From positions 1 through 64,000 of the forward strand of contig JBCCGT010000027.1 in assembly GCA_039029135.1 (NCBI GenBank): a stretch of DNA of 64,000 nt. Reading direction: 5' to 3'. Both the position numbers and the translations under genes were made by a program. The DNA comes from JALZVT01 sp039029135. GTDB lineage: Bacteria > Pseudomonadota > Gammaproteobacteria > Pseudomonadales > Azotimanducaceae. The notes under the pieces were generated by a model. It was given only the letters and a program-made list of their open reading frames with translations. It was not told the origin of the DNA and made no database searches. Below are positions 37,956 to 46,121 of this stretch, piece after piece (the stretch's first letter is position 1; each line of letters begins with the position of its first letter).

Positions 37956-39115
37956 CCGCCGGTCGCACGGTCGAGCTGGCCGCCGTACTCGAGCTCGAAA
38001 TCGCGATAGACCGCGTGATAGTGGCCCCCGTCTGCCCCGACGGCGCCTTCGGTCGAGAACTCGACAAGCAGGCGAGGCCCCTGAATGCGGAAATAAAGCT
38101 CGCCCGCGCCGTTCGTGCCGCCCAGCCAGACGAGGCGCAGCTGATCCATCGAGCTCTCGATCTCATCCAGGCGCCGCGCCGCAGCACCTGGGGGTTGCAG
38201 GCGTACGAAGTGCGCGACGAGCCCCAAAAGTTCGTCGCGCCGGGATGCGTCGAGCAGCGCCGCACTCAGTCCTTCAATCGGTGGCACAAATCCGTCCCGC
38301 TGCGCGCCGGCAAAGACCTCGTCCGGTCGTTCGCCGACGGCCGCGGCCGCAAGCTGGTCCACGGGTAAGGCCGCCGCAAACGCCACGGCGTCGTCGAGCA
38401 GTGCATCGAAGGGCGAAAACTCCCGCTCGTCGAGCGCAAACGTCGCCGGCTCGATGCCGAAGAATCCGGGAGAAGCGCTAACGACCTGGCCGTCGTCGTA
38501 GCTCAGATTGATCGCGAGGTGGTGACCGCCAAACTGCAGCCCCCAGGGTTCGCTCGTACTGGGCTCGCCGAAGAACGCCAGCCAATAGTTCGCATCGCTC
38601 CAACCGATGTATGGCCCCTCGATGGTGTCGCCGAGGATCCGGTCCGCAGCGACGATGTCTGAAGCCAGGCCATAGCCGCGGCGACCGAGCGCGGCGGCGA
38701 GAACGCGCAGTCCTAGAACGCGCTGGGCGTCGTCCAGATCGCCAAAGCGCAGACCGTTGCGCGCGAAGTCGGTGATTCCCGAGGGCAGATTCGACCAATT
38801 GCGGCGCAGCTCGCTGTCGATGGGCAGCACCGCCCGCTCCCGCTGTTCCGGCGTCAACGCGGCAAATAGGTTTTGAGTCGCAACAAAGGCGGTCGCAGGG
38901 CCGGCGAGTAGTTCGTCGGGATAGGCGCTGAACGGGCCCACAGGGCGGCCGTCGCGCGCGCCGCCGCTCACATCGGTCAACTCCGAGCAACCACATAACA
39001 CCAGCAGGATGCAGCTTTGCAGCAAGCTGCTGATGCTCGAACGATCGCGGGCGCCGGGTAGGCGCAGTCGGCGGCGTCGCCGCAGAAGCGAGGGGGTTGA
39101 GGTCCGTGTCGGCAT
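37952..39115 (-). CDS. DUF3500 lipoprotein
   Basis: 387 residues. A long basic N-region, hydrophobic stretch and Cys43 (LCGC) suggest a lipoprotein. The DUF3500 domain is recognisable by LTPEQRERAVLPID, the WSNLPSG element, GGHHLAINLSY, and a C-terminal HYHAVYRDFELEYGG. The family has no assigned reaction. It is convergent with the dehalogenase gene; the two TAG stops share a CTAG. Divergent from the first NTF2-like gene, 78 bp away. Confidence 0.86.
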   Translation of the reverse strand: MPTRTSTPSLLRRRRRLRLPGARDRSSISSLLQSCILLVLCGCSELTDVSGGARDGRPVGPFSAYPDELLAGPATAFVATQNLFAALTPEQRERAVLPIDSELRRNWSNLPSGITDFARNGLRFGDLDDAQRVLGLRVLAAALGRRGYGLASDIVAADRILGDTIEGPYIGWSDANYWLAFFGEPSTSEPWGLQFGGHHLAINLSYDDGQVVSASPGFFGIEPATFALDEREFSPFDALLDDAVAFAAALPVDQLAAAAVGERPDEVFAGAQRDGFVPPIEGLSAALLDASRRDELLGLVAHFVRLQPPGAAARRLDEIESSMDQLRLVWLGGTNGAGELYFRIQGPRLLVEFSTEGAVGADGGHYHAVYRDFELEYGGQLDRATGG

Positions 39116-39193
39116 CCTGAGATTGCCTCTCGATCATGATTGCGCCAGTGAGCCAGCGCTGGCGGTAAACTGCAATCAGCAACGGAGCCGAGC

Positions 39194-40231
39194 ATGCCGA
39201 CGACTGATACGTCCCGCGCCAAAGCGCTGATTCTCAACTATCAAACGGAACTAGAGCGCGCCGGGCGAGAACACCGGGACGAGGACGGGTTCGCCGAAGT
39301 CATCGCGGGGTTCGCCCACGAGGATCTTCACTGGTACGGGGTGCATCCATTCGGCGAGCGGCACGGTTCGCACGCGGTGGCACGCGCGTTTTGGGCACCG
39401 CTATGCGGGTCGTTCGAGCGGTTGCAGCGACGCCAGGACATTTTCTTCGCCGGCCGGAATGCGAGCGACGACGCGCTCTGGGTCGTCAGCATGGGACACC
39501 TGATGGGTCTGTTTGACAGGCCATTTCTGGGCATACCGCCCACTGGTCGAGTAGCCATGCTCCGCTACGCGGAATTTTGCCACGTCACCGAGGACCGGAT
39601 CGCACGCGCTAGCCTGTTTGTTGATCTGATCGGTCTGATGCAACAGAGCGGCCTGAGTCCACTGCCCGCCGCGACAGGTCAGCACTTCGTCTATCCAGGG
39701 CCGCGCACCCACGATGGGCTACAGCTTGCGGATGCCGATCCCGTGGAGTCGGCTGCAACGCTCAGCCTCATCGATCGCATGGTCGACGATCTAAGCGCGC
39801 TCAACTTGAGCGGCGAGGATCGATGTCCGCCGGAATATCTCGCGCGCACCTGGCACGATGACATGCTTTGGTACGGCCCCGCCGGCATCGGCGCCACCTA
39901 CACCATAGAGCGATACCAGGCACAGCATCAGTATCCGTTTCGTACTGGCTTAACGGACAAAGTGTTCAACGGGCACATCTGTCGCTGCGCCGAGGGCAAC
40001 TACGGCGGATTCTTCGGCTGGCCTAACCTGACGAATCGCGCTGCAGGCGGATTTCTTGGTCTGCCTGCCAGCGACAAGGCAGCAGACATGCGGGTCGTAG
40101 ACATCTATCGCAGGGACGGCGACAAGCTGGCAGAGAACTGGGTGCTGATCGACCTACCGCACTGGCTGCTACAGCAGGGGGTGAATGTCTTGGAACGCAG
40201 CCGCGAGCTGACCCAGGCGTCGTTCGAATGA
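39194..40231 (+). CDS. Tandem SnoaL/NTF2-like domain protein A
   Basis: 345 residues, two SnoaL-like (cone-fold) domains. Domain 1 is about 10-160, with DLHWYGVHPFGERHG and LGIPPTGRVAMLRYAEF. Domain 2 is about 185-340, with MLWYGPAGIGATYTI, LGLPASDK and LAENWVLIDL. The fold serves in polyketide cyclases, epoxide hydrolases, dehydratases and isomerases; the active site cannot be assigned. No signal peptide. Start ATG 39194, preceded by ACGGAG. It overlaps gene B (ATGA), implying a coupled pair. First gene of the accessory catabolic region. Confidence 0.8.
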   Translation: MPTTDTSRAKALILNYQTELERAGREHRDEDGFAEVIAGFAHEDLHWYGVHPFGERHGSHAVARAFWAPLCGSFERLQRRQDIFFAGRNASDDALWVVSMGHLMGLFDRPFLGIPPTGRVAMLRYAEFCHVTEDRIARASLFVDLIGLMQQSGLSPLPAATGQHFVYPGPRTHDGLQLADADPVESAATLSLIDRMVDDLSALNLSGEDRCPPEYLARTWHDDMLWYGPAGIGATYTIERYQAQHQYPFRTGLTDKVFNGHICRCAEGNYGGFFGWPNLTNRAAGGFLGLPASDKAADMRVVDIYRRDGDKLAENWVLIDLPHWLLQQGVNVLERSRELTQASFE

Positions 40232-41247
40232 ACGCTCCGCATGACCATCACAAGGCCCAACTTGAACCCCTGCGCGCGGCGCTCTACGACTTCGACCACA
40301 ATGCTGTCGAACGGGCCTTGCGCGACATCGTTCATGACAACGCACTGATTCAGCTCGGCTGGCCGTTCGAGACGCTCGCAGACACCCAGGCGTTACTCGA
40401 GCGCGCCTATTCACCGCTCGCGAGTGCGTGGCCAGATCTGGAGCGCCGCGACCAGATCATCATCGCCGGTAGCTGTGGGTCCGGCGCGTACTGGGTCGGT
40501 TGCTGTGGTTACTATCTGGGCACGTTTGCACGGCCTTGGCTCAATATTCCACCCACGCAGCGTCCGGTCGCCATGCGCTATCACGAGTTTTTTCGTTTCG
40601 TCGACGAACGCGTCGTCGAGATTCAGGCGGTGTGGGATATCCCTGAAGTCATGCAGCAGGCTGGCGTGTGGCCACTGGCACCCGCGCTGGGCCGCGAGTG
40701 GCGAGCGCCAGGACCGGCGACCCAAGACGGGAAAGACGCGACGCCGCGCGACGCCGAACGCAGCGCCGCTAGCGTCGAGCTGGTCAATCGCATGCTCATC
40801 GGATTGAGCCGCTTCGCCGAAGGCGGTGCAGCCGCGATGGAACTGCCACGCTACTGGCATCCCCGCTGCAGCTGGTATGGCCCAAGCGGCATTGGCACGG
40901 CACGCGGTATTGACGGATTTAGAATGTTCCACCAAATCCCGTTCTTGAACGGTATGCCCGACCGCGTCGGCTCGGGTGACACCGGGCACCTGTTCGGTGA
41001 CAACGACTATGTGGGATTCACCGCGTGGCCGGGCATGCACATGACATTGAGCGGCGACGGTTGGTTGGGTGTCGCGCCAGCGGGACAGCCGATCACGATG
41101 CGCAGCCTGGACTTCTGGCGCTGCGAAAACGGTTTGATCCGCGAAAACTGGGTGCTTATCGATCTGCTCGACGTCTTTCGTCAACTCGGTGTCGACGTGC
41201 TCGCACGCATGCGCGAGCTCAGCAATCCGGGTCTCGACGCGCGCTAG
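40228..41247 (+). CDS. Tandem SnoaL/NTF2-like domain protein B
   Basis: 339 residues, same two-domain plan as protein A: domain 1 with IQLGWPFETLAD and LNIPPTQRPVAMRYHEF; domain 2 with CSWYGPSGIGTARGIDGF, WLGVAPAGQPITMRSLDF and LIRENWVLIDLLDVF. The shared motifs show A and B arose by duplication and probably work as a pair, perhaps as a heteromer. Starts within the stop of A. Its stop shares a CTAG with the convergent NTF2 gene C. Function unknown. Confidence 0.8.
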   Translation: MNAPHDHHKAQLEPLRAALYDFDHNAVERALRDIVHDNALIQLGWPFETLADTQALLERAYSPLASAWPDLERRDQIIIAGSCGSGAYWVGCCGYYLGTFARPWLNIPPTQRPVAMRYHEFFRFVDERVVEIQAVWDIPEVMQQAGVWPLAPALGREWRAPGPATQDGKDATPRDAERSAASVELVNRMLIGLSRFAEGGAAAMELPRYWHPRCSWYGPSGIGTARGIDGFRMFHQIPFLNGMPDRVGSGDTGHLFGDNDYVGFTAWPGMHMTLSGDGWLGVAPAGQPITMRSLDFWRCENGLIRENWVLIDLLDVFRQLGVDVLARMRELSNPGLDAR

Positions 41248-41801
41248 CTATCCTGTGAATGGCTGTCCACTGACGCATTGCCCTCTGACTGCGCGACGGC
41301 AGCAAAGAACTCCGGCGGTTTCGATCCGACGAAACGCAGCACCTTCTCGACATCGTAGCCCGCCTGTTCGAGGACCCCGAGAATATCGATGAGGACGAGA
41401 TTCTCGGCCAGCTTGGGCTGGCCATTGTCATCGTCGGCGATGCGCCAGAAATCCATGTAGCGTACTTTGACACCTTCGCCCGTCGCAGGAATTCCGAGCC
41501 AGTCGTGCGCAAACGTGGTCGTCTGGTAGCCGGTGCCGGCGACCCAGTCGCCCTCCGCGATTCGCACCACATCGTGGGCGTGCTTGTCGGGGAAAGCGCG
41601 AATGAACGCAGACCGATAGTCCTCTTCGAACGCTTTGATGCCGCGCTTGGTACCGATGCCCGCTGGACCATCCCAAACCATGTCGGCGTGCCAATAGCGC
41701 TCCATGAGGCCCAGCACGTTTTGATTTAGCCCGCCGTACATGTCGTCAACGAGCTGCTTGTTCGCCTGTTCCTTGCTGCGAGCCTCGTCGGAATCGCTCA
41801 C
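41244..41801 (-). CDS. Single-domain SnoaL/NTF2-like protein C
   Basis: 185 residues, one SnoaL-like domain related to domain 2 of proteins A and B: MVWDGPAGIGTKRGIKAFEED, WLGIPATGEGVKVRYMDFWRI, LAENLVLIDILGVL. GTG start overlapping the dehydrogenase stop (GTGA), so co-translated with it. A polar C-terminal tail of about 25 residues follows the fold. Likely an enzyme acting on the dehydrogenase product or substrate; that is inference from the coupling. Confidence 0.82.
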   Translation of the reverse strand: MSDSDEARSKEQANKQLVDDMYGGLNQNVLGLMERYWHADMVWDGPAGIGTKRGIKAFEEDYRSAFIRAFPDKHAHDVVRIAEGDWVAGTGYQTTTFAHDWLGIPATGEGVKVRYMDFWRIADDDNGQPKLAENLVLIDILGVLEQAGYDVEKVLRFVGSKPPEFFAAVAQSEGNASVDSHSQDS

Positions 41802-43093
41802 TCTTGGCGCCTCGGTGGCCGGTTACCGTAGCGTTCCACCCGCAGATCGGCCTGCGCCTGGTGCGCGGCAAAGCCTTCCAGTTCACACAGGCGCGAACAG
41901 TATTCGCCGATCAGCGCCGTGGCCTCTGGTTTCACCCGCTGATACGTGCACGTTTTGATGAACTTCCCTACCCACAGACCACCGGTGTAGCGCGCGGCCC
42001 GCTTTGTTGGCAGCGTGTGATTGGTGCCGATCACCTTGTCACCGTAAGACACGTTGGTCTCTGGTCCGAGGAAAAGCGCGCCGTAGTTGCGCATGTTGTC
42101 GAGAAAGTACTCGGGATCGCGCGTCATGACTTGCACGTGCTCTGCGGCTATTCGGTCCGCCTCGCTGAGCAGTTCCTGCTCGGTATCGCACAAAATGATC
42201 TGGCCGAAATTGCGCCAAGCTTCACCCGCAATATCCGCCGTCGACAGCGTCGCCAGTTGGCGTTCGATCTCCACCTGCGTTTCAGCGACCAGTGATTCGC
42301 TGGTCGTGAGCAGAATGGAAGGCGAGGTCGGTCCGTGCTCTGCTTGCCCCAACAGGTCGGTTGCCGCCATCTCTCCATCACAGGTGTCGTCGGCGATGAT
42401 CAGCGTCTCAGTTGGACCCGCAAGCAGATCGATCCCCACCCGGCCGAACAGCTGGCGCTTGGCCTCGGCAACATAGGCGTTACCAGGTCCCACCAGCATG
42501 TCCACCGGCAGGATTTCCGCCGTGCCGATGGCCATGGCGCCGACGGCCTGCACACCGCCAAGACAATAGATCTCATCCGCACCGGCGAGATGCATCGCAG
42601 CCACGATGGCATCGTGCGGCGCACCCTGGTGCGGCGGCGCGCAAGCGATGACACGCGGAACGCCGGCGACCTTGGCCGTCAGCACGCTCATGTGTGCCGA
42701 GGCGACCATCGGGTATTTGCCGCCTGGAACATAGCAGCCGACGCTGCCGACCGGGATGTTCTTGTGACCAAGAACGACGCCTGGATAGGTCTCTTCTTCA
42801 ACCTCACTCAGCGACGCCAACTGGATCTCCGCGAAGCGTCTGATGCGCGCCTGCGCGAATTGGATATCTTCCAGCGTCTGTGCCGGCAGCCGCGCGACGC
42901 ACGCATCGATTTGCGCATCCGTCAGGCGAAACTGCTCAGGCTGCCAGCCATCGAACTGTTGCGAAAGCTCGCGGACAGCGTCGTCGCCTTCGTCTTCGAT
43001 GCGAGCCAGCAGGGCCTCAACGGTTGTCTTGACCTGATCAGCCATGGACCGCGCGTCCGGTTCACTGACGCCAGACTTGATGATTCGAATCAC
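41798..43093 (-). CDS. HisD-family dehydrogenase, HpsN-like
   Basis: 431 residues. NAD-dependent histidinol-dehydrogenase fold: YVPGGKYPMVASAHMS, LVGPGNAYVAEAKRQLFG, LAGPTETLIIADD, QAEHGPTSPS and TNHTLPTKRAARYTGGLW. AGPTET and YTGGLWVGKFIK depart from true HisD (SGPSE, SSGL) and resemble HpsN, the dihydroxypropanesulfonate dehydrogenase. No other sulfonate gene is nearby, so the substrate is best left as an unknown alcohol oxidised in two steps to an acid. Not the histidine-pathway enzyme: no his genes around. Coupled to NTF2 gene C. Confidence 0.85.
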   Translation of the reverse strand: MIRIIKSGVSEPDARSMADQVKTTVEALLARIEDEGDDAVRELSQQFDGWQPEQFRLTDAQIDACVARLPAQTLEDIQFAQARIRRFAEIQLASLSEVEEETYPGVVLGHKNIPVGSVGCYVPGGKYPMVASAHMSVLTAKVAGVPRVIACAPPHQGAPHDAIVAAMHLAGADEIYCLGGVQAVGAMAIGTAEILPVDMLVGPGNAYVAEAKRQLFGRVGIDLLAGPTETLIIADDTCDGEMAATDLLGQAEHGPTSPSILLTTSESLVAETQVEIERQLATLSTADIAGEAWRNFGQIILCDTEQELLSEADRIAAEHVQVMTRDPEYFLDNMRNYGALFLGPETNVSYGDKVIGTNHTLPTKRAARYTGGLWVGKFIKTCTYQRVKPEATALIGEYCSRLCELEGFAAHQAQADLRVERYGNRPPRRQE

Positions 43094-43175
43094 GCTCGCC
43101 TCCCCATAGTGTTCTCAGCCGTGCTCGACAACCGACACAACGCCGAGTCGCCGAGGCCTATATGGTCCCCGCGCA

Positions 43176-44126
43176 TCAACCGCACACCAGGTAGCAATCG
43201 CCACCAGTGTCGGCGGCACCGGCGATCTCGTACGGCGCGCCGGGAGGAATGGTGAAGACGTCGCCCTCCGCCAGCCGCAGCGGATCGCCCCCGACCAGAA
43301 CATCGGCGGCACCGCCCAGCATCATCAATACCGTTGGCGTGTCGGCTGACGCTGACCACGCCGTCGCCGAGGGTCGACAGGCGAGATAGCGCAACTCGAA
43401 GCCGTGCGCCCAACCCAGCAGACCAGGCTCGCTCGTCGGCGAGCGGCTGATGATGCGCGTGCTGTCGTCCGCACAAAAATCATCAAATCGGGCCACGCAG
43501 CCGCGCATCGCCTCGTCGTTAAGCACCTCCATGCGCGCGACATCCTCCGGACCGGTTTCGGGCATCGGCGCTGCATCGTCCGGCAGACGCTCACCGGCAG
43601 CCGTATCGATCAGTCGCCCGCTCTCGAGCAGCACTAGCCCATGAGCACGGGCGCTGTCGAACACATAAGGGGCCCAGGTGACGCGTCCCGGATCGTCGCC
43701 GCCGAGAACAGCAAACAGAAAGCCCAAGTCGTCGCCAACGTTTTCGAAGCCGCGAAACGCGTGCGTTGGAATCGAGATCACGTCACCGCGGCGAATCGTC
43801 ACCTCGCCGTCCTCGCCGTTTTCGCCGCTGCGAAACGCCCAGGTACCGGAGTGCACGACAAACACTTCCTCGGTCTCGTGGCTGTGCTGGGAGTTAACGC
43901 AGCCCGGCGGCTGTCGCGCGCCGCCGATATTGAACCCGTGCGCCTCGCTGATGTGCACGTGTTGATCGGGGTTCTCCGCGACGCCCGGTCCGATGATGGT
44001 GAAGTTCTCCTTGCGCTCACTACCGGGCGTGCGCGCATCGATGAATGCGGTCGTGCAAGGGATCAAGTCCGCGTAGCGTACGAGCCGCGCGTCGAGGCCC
44101 GCGGAAACCCGGTCTATTCTGGTCAT
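43176..44126 (-). CDS. Bicupin protein
   Basis: 316 residues, two cupin domains. The N-terminal one (about 50-150) has a complete metal site: QHSHETEEVFVVHSG (His, His, Glu) and THAFRGFEN (His). The C-terminal one (about 225-310) has the barrel motif GDVFTIPPGAPYEIAG but lacks the metal histidines, so it is probably structural. Bicupins include dioxygenases, isomerases and lyases; substrate unknown. Start ATG at 44126 with AGGTAGG upstream. Tandem repeats lie 18-54 bp upstream. Divergent from NTF2 gene D. Confidence 0.82.
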   Translation of the reverse strand: MTRIDRVSAGLDARLVRYADLIPCTTAFIDARTPGSERKENFTIIGPGVAENPDQHVHISEAHGFNIGGARQPPGCVNSQHSHETEEVFVVHSGTWAFRSGENGEDGEVTIRRGDVISIPTHAFRGFENVGDDLGFLFAVLGGDDPGRVTWAPYVFDSARAHGLVLLESGRLIDTAAGERLPDDAAPMPETGPEDVARMEVLNDEAMRGCVARFDDFCADDSTRIISRSPTSEPGLLGWAHGFELRYLACRPSATAWSASADTPTVLMMLGGAADVLVGGDPLRLAEGDVFTIPPGAPYEIAGAADTGGDCYLVCG

Positions 44127-44143
44127 ATGCGCCTACCTGCCTT

Positions 44144-44180
44144 GTCGGCAACAAGAGTCGGCAAAAGAGTCGGCAAAAGA
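44144..44180. repeat. 12-bp tandem repeat upstream of the bicupin gene
   Basis: GTCGGCAAAAGA occurs at 44157-44168 and 44169-44180, preceded by a 13-bp variant GTCGGCAACAAGA at 44144-44156. It lies 18-54 bp upstream of the bicupin start, a position suited to a transcription factor that binds direct repeats. Confidence 0.7.
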
Positions 44181-44230
44181 GCGACACGACTCGCAGGAGC
44201 GGGCGAGCGGCGTCCACCGCCGCGCAGAGT

Positions 44231-44316
44231 ACTGCGAATGCAAGAACGACTGCAACGCTGCGACTATCCGGGTCGAAATGTCGTCTTTGAGCGCCATGAA
44301 GGGCTGCATTCGCAGT
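44231..44316. repeat. Perfect 12-bp inverted repeat between bicupin and NTF2-D genes
   Basis: ACTGCGAATGCA (44231-44242) and its exact reverse complement TGCATTCGCAGT (44305-44316) are 74 bp apart start to start, close to seven helical turns. They lie in the divergent promoter region. The second arm ends 55 bp before the NTF2-D start. Consistent with two regulator sites bridged by a DNA loop. Confidence 0.7.
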
Positions 44317-44371
44317 AAAATAGAGGAAATTGCCGCCCTGCGAGGCGGCCGCCACGCGAAGGAAGCGACCG

Positions 44372-45307
44372 ATGACCCGAACGGCTGGCTACGGCACAGA
44401 GCACGAACTGGTCGACTACATCCACGGCATCACCTATGAGATCTGGGAGCAGCGCGGGGTCGAACTGATCGGCGACTACTACGGCGCCCAGATGCCGCTG
44501 TACACACTTGGCGGCGTGATTCGTGGCGCCCAGGCCGTGATCGACAACACCTGGGCAACCCTGGCGGCCTACCCGGATCGACGGCTGCTCGCTGAAGCGG
44601 TAATCACCAGCGGAACCGTTAGCGCTGGATTCAGCTCTCACCGCATCTTCAGCCCCATGACCAATCTGGGCGCGTCGAATTGGGGCCCCGCAACGGGGCG
44701 CCAGGTCACGGTGCGAACGATCGCGGACTGTCGCGTCGAGGACGGCCGGATCGTCGAAGAATGGCTCGCTCGAGACAACGCCGAACTCGCCTCGCAACTT
44801 GGTCTCGCGCTGCCCACGCTGGCGCGGTCGCAGCGTCCCGATGCGGACGCGCGCGCCTGGCAACAGACACAGATCGCGCGGGTTCGCAGCGAGGCAGGCG
44901 CGCAGACCGACTTCTGCCACGACGTGCTTAGGCTGTATTGGACGGGTCGCAGCGACGCCGACCGCGAGGTCCTGATAACGCCTTACGCCGTGCGCCATCT
45001 GGACACCCAGCACTCGGTATCAGGGCGCGAGGCGGTGATCGAAAGCTACCGAGAGGAAGTCGCCGCGTTCTCTGACGTTGTGATTGCGGTTGATCAGGTC
45101 ACGCGCCAGCGCTGGGCGGGCAGTGGCGAGGAGTACGCCGTACGCTACTCACTGGCCGCCACGCACACCGGGACCTATCTGGGCATCGCAGCGACGCAGC
45201 GTCCGGTCTACGTCATGGGCATAGCCCATTGGCGATTGGTCGCCGGCCGCCTGGCCACGCAGTGGGATGTAGTTGACCGGCTGGCTCTGCTGGCACAACT
45301 CGTCTAG
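44372..45307 (+). CDS. Tandem SnoaL/NTF2-like domain protein D
   Basis: 311 residues, two NTF2-like domains (about 10-155 and 180-305) more divergent from A-C: domain 1 YYGAQMPLYTLGGVIRGAQ and GRQVTVRTIADCRVEDGRIV; domain 2 VLITPYAVRHLDTQHSVSGR and IAHWRLVAGRLATQWDVVD. Start ATG at 44372 with AAGGA upstream. It is the fourth NTF2-fold protein in 6 kb. Function unknown, presumably a hydratase, isomerase or carrier in the same pathway. Convergent with the aldolase gene, 43 bp away. Confidence 0.8.
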   Translation: MTRTAGYGTEHELVDYIHGITYEIWEQRGVELIGDYYGAQMPLYTLGGVIRGAQAVIDNTWATLAAYPDRRLLAEAVITSGTVSAGFSSHRIFSPMTNLGASNWGPATGRQVTVRTIADCRVEDGRIVEEWLARDNAELASQLGLALPTLARSQRPDADARAWQQTQIARVRSEAGAQTDFCHDVLRLYWTGRSDADREVLITPYAVRHLDTQHSVSGREAVIESYREEVAAFSDVVIAVDQVTRQRWAGSGEEYAVRYSLAATHTGTYLGIAATQRPVYVMGIAHWRLVAGRLATQWDVVDRLALLAQLV

Positions 45308-45350
45308 CAACACGCAGAAGAGCGAATCTCTCTTCCTGCGCCAGCCATCT

Positions 45351-46121
45351 TCAGTTCGTTTCAGCACCGTGCACGGCGGCGCGCATCGCCGCAGCCCCCT
45401 TGAGAATGAAGCCGTGGTCAGAGTCGAGCAGAAAAAAGCGGGCACCGCGCTCCCGCCACCCCGCAATCTCATCTAGCGCAGGCGTAAACATCCCCACCGT
45501 TTTGCCGGCGGCGCCGGCGGTGGCGCAAATCTGTGCAACGGTTGCGATCAAGTCAGGATCCGAGACCGAGCAGCCGCGCGCGGCAGCCAGATCCGCCCGA
45601 CCCACGAACAGTGCATCGACACCGTTGACCCGCGCGATCGCATCAACCTGGTCCAGCGCTGCGAGGTCCTCGATTTGCACAACAACCGTCGTGCCGGCGG
45701 CTGAGTCGCGCATGTGCTCGGACATCGGCTTGGTGGTATAGCGGGCGGCACGGGTTGATCCAGCATAGCCACGGCCGCCCTCGCCGAACTGAGCGGACCG
45801 GACGATCGCCCGCGCCTGCTCGGCGGTGACCACATGCGGGACCAATATTCCAGTCGCGCCGCAGTCGAGGGCGTTGCGTATGTCGGTTGGGTGGTCGCTC
45901 GCAACGCGCACCAACGACGGCATGTCCGCCGCCCGAAGCATCGCGACACAGCCGTCCAGTTCCAGCCGCCCAAAGGGCGCGTGTTCCGCGTCCAGGCAGC
46001 AAACGTCGAGTTCCGTCAGCCCAAGCACCTCAGCCACGATCGGCGACGGCGTCTTGACGAACGTGCCAACGCAGAGTTCACCGCTGGCCAGGCGCTGCCG
46101 AAACGTAGCGATGCGACTCAT
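45351..46121 (-). CDS. HpcH/HpaI-family aldolase
   Basis: 256-residue TIM-barrel class II aldolase cleaving 4-hydroxy-2-oxoacids to pyruvate plus aldehyde. Visible residues: His47 in DAEHAPFG (catalytic base), Arg72 (LVRVAS), metal ligands Glu151 (QIEDL) and Asp177 (GRADLAAARG), plus GYAGSTRAARYT. Starts within the stop of the MetE-like gene (ATGA), so the two are coupled. It probably performs the terminal C-C cleavage of the pathway. The aldehyde product is unknown. Confidence 0.88.
   Translation of the reverse strand: MSRIATFRQRLASGELCVGTFVKTPSPIVAEVLGLTELDVCCLDAEHAPFGRLELDGCVAMLRAADMPSLVRVASDHPTDIRNALDCGATGILVPHVVTAEQARAIVRSAQFGEGGRGYAGSTRAARYTTKPMSEHMRDSAAGTTVVVQIEDLAALDQVDAIARVNGVDALFVGRADLAAARGCSVSDPDLIATVAQICATAGAAGKTVGMFTPALDEIAGWRERGARFFLLDSDHGFILKGAAAMRAAVHGAETN

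Noticed and set aside
41798..43093. Histidinol dehydrogenase of histidine biosynthesis
   Set aside because: The signature segments differ (AGPTET, YTGGLW) and no his genes are adjacent; the context is catabolic.
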